Shown: one piece after another, positions 61,101 through 64,000 of the stretch
Numbering within the stretch: the first letter of the stretch is position 1
Layout of the letters: each line of letters opens with the position of its first letter
Assembly: GCA_018267215.1 (NCBI GenBank)
Contig: JAFDYX010000024.1
Coordinates: forward strand, 263,337-327,336
DNA: 64,000 bases
Source of the DNA: Bacteroidota bacterium
Lineage (GTDB): Bacteria > Bacteroidota > Bacteroidia > Cytophagales > Cyclobacteriaceae
Reading direction: 5' to 3'
Translations under genes and position numbers: made by a program
The notes under the pieces: model-generated
What the model saw: only the letters and a program-made list of their open reading frames with translations
Told to the model about the DNA's origin: nothing
Database searches by the model: none

Positions 61101-61722
61101 GCTTCTCCAGGCTCTTCATGTTTTTTTCAATTTCGAAAAGCAAATCTTCTACCCGCTCTAAGTCGGCATCGGTGTCTTCCAGTTTTTTTAATGTTTCCTT
61201 TTTGCGCTTTTTGAATTTGGAGATGCCAGCAGCTTCTTCAAACAACGACCTGCGCGAGTTGTCGCGGTCGTTGAGCAGATCATCTACCATGCCCAGTTCA
61301 ATAATAGCATAACTGTTAGAGGCTACGCCTGTATCTAAAAAAAGATTAGTGATGTCTTTCAGGCGGCAGGCTACCCCGTTCAGCAAATATTCTGATTCGC
61401 CCGAGCGGTACAGCCTCCGGGTGATGGTAATTTGCGAATATTCGGTGGGCAATATGTTTTTCGTATTGTTAATGGTGAGCGAAACCTCGGCCATTTGCTG
61501 TGCGGGGCGTTGGCTGGTGCCGTTGAAGATTACGTTCTCCATCTTTTCGGAGCGCAAAGCACTGGTTTTTTGTTCGCCCAGCACCCAGCGGATGGAGTCC
61601 ACCACGTTGGATTTGCCGCAGCCGTTAGGCCCGACAATACCCGTGATCCCTTCGTCAAAATTGATCACGATCTTATCGGCAAAACTTTTAAACCCTTTGA
61701 TCTCTAACTTCGATAATTGCAT
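58183..61722 (-). CDS. smc: Chromosome segregation ATPase SMC
   Basis: 1179-residue condensin subunit. Start at 61722 (MQLSKLEIKGFKSFADKIVI), the standard SMC N-terminus; 39 unrelated codons upstream were dropped. Walker A GPNGCGKSNVVDSIRW is at residues 31-46. Long coiled coils (about 165-500 and 680-1020) flank a hinge near 520-640. The C-terminal head has LSGGEKTLTATALLFSMYLL and Walker B APFCIFDEVDAPLDDANI. It binds and loops DNA with ScpA/ScpB, which are not in the window. A 14-bp-stem terminator follows. Confidence 0.97.
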   Translation of the reverse strand: MQLSKLEIKGFKSFADKIVINFDEGITGIVGPNGCGKSNVVDSIRWVLGEQKTSALRSEKMENVIFNGTSQRPAQQMAEVSLTINNTKNILPTEYSQITITRRLYRSGESEYLLNGVACRLKDITNLFLDTGVASNSYAIIELGMVDDLLNDRDNSRRSLFEEAAGISKFKKRKKETLKKLEDTDADLERVEDLLFEIEKNMKSLEKQAKQTEQYYKIKEDYKEKSIHLAKVVVNKQKEKFSVIQKQSESENDRKTKLTSEIAEREAQIEKSKAELLLKEKTLSSRQKAINEFVSKIRQYESDKQLRNERLRFLNDRIANLKDQIEQDKKSNERAKFSIQSLETERSTAASTLNEINTKLEALKSEYETQKASTYTLQGESDALRQVHRSLQDESFQHNKALDIRNIQINSFKQELDRTTSDSSQQSASLAEFEKKLVVLQDEIGQKNNYLDKLKNEEADVIARIASLEKTIDMIREEMNETGRKLDAHQYDYQLTKSLVENLEGFPEAIKFLKKNVGRTKNAPLLSDIISTTEEYRVAIENYLEPYLNYYVVDHEDEAYEAINILSDASKGRANFFVLDAFASFTGTPVQLYPHAFPATQIIEFDPKYTKLMSFILDRVYLTEGDVKSMPADGNTFISKSGKVTKRRFSLSGGSVGLFEGKKIGRAKNLEKLEREIKEFSKKLEDVRHSLVDKQRELEKLRNNTLKQQIEEAQNAVKLVNDEFISVKTKQEQFHTMLSSADLRREDILEKIETLTQEVGELQPKAQHAHQELLRHDEKLKLMVVELTAQNEMLSQRSAAYNEQNIFFHQQENRVKSIEQEMRFKQESLEQSAGRITVNAEELSKNEQESQTITSTATLSDDELIGMYGEKEEMEKGLSEAEKEYYSGRGEIDQFDKDLREIQHQRQNIDTVLMELQNQLNESKLQLNSVKERLSVEFNVDLDSVVSEATPEEAESFLKADEEKMRNDVSKIREKLDNMGPINPMAMEAYTEIKQRDEFIKAQKDDLLKAKESLFSTISEIEGVASETFMAAFNQIKEHFVRVFRSLFNEGDDCDLKLVDPSKPLESEIDIIAKPKGKRPLTINQLSGGEKTLTATALLFSMYLLKPAPFCIFDEVDAPLDDANIDKFNNIIRSFSKDSQFVIVTHNKRTMTTTDVIYGITMVEKGISRVVPVDLRELA

Positions 61723-61870
61723 GTGCTTAAAAATAAGTGGTTGTTTCCCTTGGGTATTTACACGTTTTCCCCAAAGAAAGTCGGCAAAGATAGGAGGAGC
61801 CCCGACATTTGAAAAAGGAGCTATTCTCATTTCATGCACATTTTATCCATGCTTTTATTACCTTTGAAGG

Positions 61871-62377
61871 ATGGAGGAATTGAATTTTAAGGTTATTTTT
61901 TGGATTATCGTGGGCATCATATATGTGATCTCCAAGATGCGCAGCAAGCCTGCTCCGCCTCCTGCAGTTCCGCCCGAGCCGGGATCCGAACCCGAAAAGG
62001 CACTGACTTTTGAAGATCTTTTGCGTGAAATCCAGAGAAATAAACTGCCAGCCCCACCTATCCGGCCTGTTGTAGCAAATGAGGAAGTGGAAGACCTTGA
62101 AGAAGAAAGCAAGTCCATAGAGCAGGTTGACTACTCCTATCGCGACCACGACAAAATTTATGAAACCTATGAAAAAGCCAAGCAGGAAGCCTTTTTGAGG
62201 CCTTCTATGGAAGAAACGATGAAACTTGAAAATACGATTGTACGCTATGGACAGTTTAAAAGCTATGCTGTAGAAGAGCAGCCGAGTTTGGTGGCACAGT
62301 ATGCCCAAGACCTGCGCAACCCCGGCAGTTTCAAGAAAGCATTTATTTTGAGCGAAATTTTGAACAGGAGGTTTTAG
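61871..62377 (+). CDS. Hypothetical membrane-anchored protein
   Basis: 168 residues with one N-terminal helix (FKVIFWIIVGIIYVISKM), a Pro-rich stretch (PAPPPAVPPEPGSEP), then an acidic charged region and a helical C-terminus ending NPGSFKKAFILSEILNRRF, which looks conserved. Predicted N-out or signal-anchored with a large cytoplasmic part. It is divergent from smc, with 148 bp between the two starts. No family name is known to me, and no function can be assigned. Confidence 0.65.
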   Translation: MEELNFKVIFWIIVGIIYVISKMRSKPAPPPAVPPEPGSEPEKALTFEDLLREIQRNKLPAPPIRPVVANEEVEDLEEESKSIEQVDYSYRDHDKIYETYEKAKQEAFLRPSMEETMKLENTIVRYGQFKSYAVEEQPSLVAQYAQDLRNPGSFKKAFILSEILNRRF

Positions 62378-62523
62378 AAAACATCGCTTTTTGAATTAAA
62401 TATTACTTGCATAGGATGTTAATCTAAATCTGCAAGCTATTTTTTGTTGATTTTGTTCAATTTTACAGGTAGCGTAGGTTACAATAATATTTTGGGAACA
62501 ATCTATATTGCGTTAATTTTTTA

Positions 62524-62898
62524 ATGATAAAGTATCAAATGCCCTTGCCTAAGACATTCGTTTTGTTGGTTTTGTTTAGTTCTTCATTTTTTTGTTTTGG
62601 ACAAAAAAAATGTACTAACTCAGTTGAGGTGGTGCATACCAAAATGGTTGGTCAATCGAAGGCTAAAGTAGAACTGAAAATTACCGGAACGGGTTCATTT
62701 ACAGGAAAAGTATTTAATAACAGTGCTACCGGCTCGGTGGAGGTAGCTTCATTTGCTGGAAATAATTCACAAAAGATAGTAATCCCTGATTTAGAGAAAA
62801 GTAATAGGTATAACGTGGTGGTTGAATTTCATGCTGAATCTTATTTTTTATGTAAAACAAAAGTATTGCCCGATATTCTATTAACAGACAAGCCGTAA
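62524..62898 (+). CDS. Small exported protein, unknown function
   Basis: 124 residues with signal peptide ([17 protein letters not shown], cleavage after FGQ) and a beta-rich mature part with a [11 protein letters not shown] strand and a [18 protein letters not shown] segment. Two Met codons (62524 and 62539) are possible starts; the second directly precedes the hydrophobic core. It lies 2 bp before the adhesin gene, so it probably is co-transcribed with it and could be a chaperone or accessory surface factor. No domain is recognised. Confidence 0.6.
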   Translation: MIKYQMPLPKTFVLLVLFSSSFFCFGQKKCTNSVEVVHTKMVGQSKAKVELKITGTGSFTGKVFNNSATGSVEVASFAGNNSQKIVIPDLEKSNRYNVVVEFHAESYFLCKTKVLPDILLTDKP

Positions 62899-62900
62899 CT

Positions 62901-64000
62901 ATGCGTACCTCTATTAAATTTTTAGCGCTGGTATTTTTTGGCGTTGGCTTTTTTCTAAATCAAAATGCAAAAGGGCAGTGCTTAAGTATTACAACTAGCC
63001 AAACAAACGTATCTTGTTTTGGCGGGAACGATGGCACCATTACACTCACCATTACCCCCGGAACTATACCCGATGCACAACCACCTTATGCCATACAACT
63101 ATATTATTTTTCGAGTGGGCTGACACAACTTTCTTCCATTACAAATTTCTCATCAAGCACAATTACTTTCAAAGCAGGAAATGGAACTTTGAACCAACCA
63201 GGCGCGGATGCTTTTGGTATCCCGGCTAATGCATCCGGAGAGTATTATAGAGTAGATGTGCAGTCAAGCGGAGGAGGATCTTTAATTTGTAGGAATAAAA
63301 CAATCTTCCCCATTGTTATAAGCGAACCGACCAAACTCATTGCTTCCGTAAATACAATTACCCCTGAATGCACACCCGGAACTGGGGCAATTTCTCTGAA
63401 TGTATCCGGAGGTACCCCGGGTTATACCTATAACTGGACTGGCCCTACAGCTATTGCCAATACAATACAAAACCCATCTGGACTATCAGCGGGAACGTAT
63501 AACGTAACCATTGTTGACGCAAATAATTGTACTGCTCCGGTAGGCCCCATAGTTGTGCCGGGCGTACCGGTGGCCACCATTAGCTATGCAAGCCCTTTAT
63601 GTGCCACCGGAGTGGCTAACGTTATTCAAACCGGCCAGGGTGGAGGTACATACAGCAGTTCTCCGGCAGGACTGTCCATCAATGCCAGTACTGGTCAAAT
63701 TAATTTAGCCACGAGTACGTTAGGCACCTATACAGTAACCTACAATTTTACAAATGGATCATGTTCCAATACCACTACTACGTCAGTAACGATCAACCCA
63801 TCGCCTACGGTGGTGATCACGAACCCGGCAGCGGTTTGCAGCCCCGCCACAGTTGACTTGACAGCCGCAGCAGTGACGGCCGGCTCTACATCGGGATTGA
63901 CATTTAGTTATTGGACAGACGCAGCCGCTACCATAGCCCTGGCCACACCCAATGCGGTGGCTACTTCCGGCACATACTACATCAAAGGCACGACAGGTGC
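62901..64000 (+). CDS. SprB-repeat-type cell-surface adhesin, N-terminal part
   Basis: The frame from ATG 62901 stays open to the window end (366 residues seen). It starts with a signal peptide ([18 protein letters not shown]...AKGQ). After a first module ([20 protein letters not shown]), a SprB-like repeat reads [20 protein letters not shown] and then [14 protein letters not shown]. Later modules ([19 protein letters not shown] and [20 protein letters not shown]) look like Ig-like repeats common in large Bacteroidota adhesins. Full proteins of this type are usually thousands of residues, carry a C-terminal T9SS signal and take part in gliding or adhesion. That end lies outside the window. 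Confidence 0.85.
   Translation, partial: MRTSIKFLALVFFGVGFFLNQNAKGQCLSITTSQTNVSCFGGNDGTITLTITPGTIPDAQPPYAIQLYYFSSGLTQLSSITNFSSSTITFKAGNGTLNQPGADAFGIPANASGEYYRVDVQSSGGGSLICRNKTIFPIVISEPTKLIASVNTITPECTPGTGAISLNVSGGTPGYTYNWTGPTAIANTIQNPSGLSAGTYNVTIVDANNCTAPVGPIVVPGVPVATISYASPLCATGVANVIQTGQGGGTYSSSPAGLSINASTGQINLATSTLGTYTVTYNFTNGSCSNTTTTSVTINPSPTVVITNPAAVCSPATVDLTAAAVTAGSTSGLTFSYWTDAAATIALATPNAVATSGTYYIKGTTG

Noticed and set aside
61832-62308. 158-codon minus-strand ORF opposite the hypothetical gene at 61871
   Set aside because: The plus-strand frame has a signal-anchor, a charged body and a conserved-looking C-terminus; the minus frame is its shadow.

Overview
The window reads as chromosome of a Bacteroidota bacterium, most likely order Cytophagales. 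The evidence is the SusC/SusD pair, the FtsZ tail ending in a PAYLRR-type motif, promoters of the TTG-N17-21-TAnnTTTG type, almost no Shine-Dalgarno sites, and a truncated SprB-repeat adhesin at the right edge. No rRNA, tRNA, CRISPR array or insertion sequence was recognised. Genes are dense and mostly housekeeping.

Layout. 1-2.1 kb: end of ftsA, then ftsZ. 2.4-6.5 kb (minus): cyclase-family hydrolase, two rhomboid proteases, mutL. 6.5-7.7 kb: NagX-like membrane protein. 7.7-11.8 kb (minus): the methionine operon metY-metX-hom, preceded by a Bacteroidota promoter, a SAM-I riboswitch and an unannotated 36-codon ORF ending Met-Cys-Cys-Cys-Lys-Arg-Cys-Cys-Cys. 11.9-14.6 kb: TPR histidine kinase, fabG and a small membrane protein. 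14.7-20.2 kb: lpdA, two overlapping micro-membrane proteins and a 1158-residue TPR protein. 20.4-25.2 kb: nuclease, deoC, GAPN-like dehydrogenase, acylphosphatase, SPOR-OmpA protein. 25.4-29 kb: a GDP-heptose locus with a three-domain fusion. 29-31 kb: an AT-rich accessory patch with an Mrr-like endonuclease and a putative toxin-antitoxin pair.

31-41.8 kb: glycosyltransferases, MATE exporter, fmt (with an in-frame palindrome), a DUF4143 ATPase, nth, NamZ-like hydrolase, FtsX-like permease, polyprenol-sugar synthase, GT87 and psd. 41.8-50 kb: glutamate dehydrogenase, the ribosomal operon rplM-rpsI-rpsB-tsf, a pseudouridine synthase, a PhoBR-like two-component system and a zinc aminopeptidase. 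50-58.1 kb: penicillin-acylase-family hydrolase and a three-gene Sus locus. 58.2-64 kb: smc, two hypothetical genes and the start of the adhesin.

The strongest candidate for something undescribed is the metY leader. An end-product sensor (SAM riboswitch) is followed 10 nt later by a poly-cysteine peptide ORF whose Cys codons can pair with downstream RNA. This suggests that homocysteine synthesis is gated by both SAM and charged tRNA-Cys. Other notable signals are an exact 238-residue (7 x 34) super-repeat in the giant TPR protein, the overlapping paralogous 39- and 41-residue membrane proteins, and the HddC-GmhB-kinase fusion.
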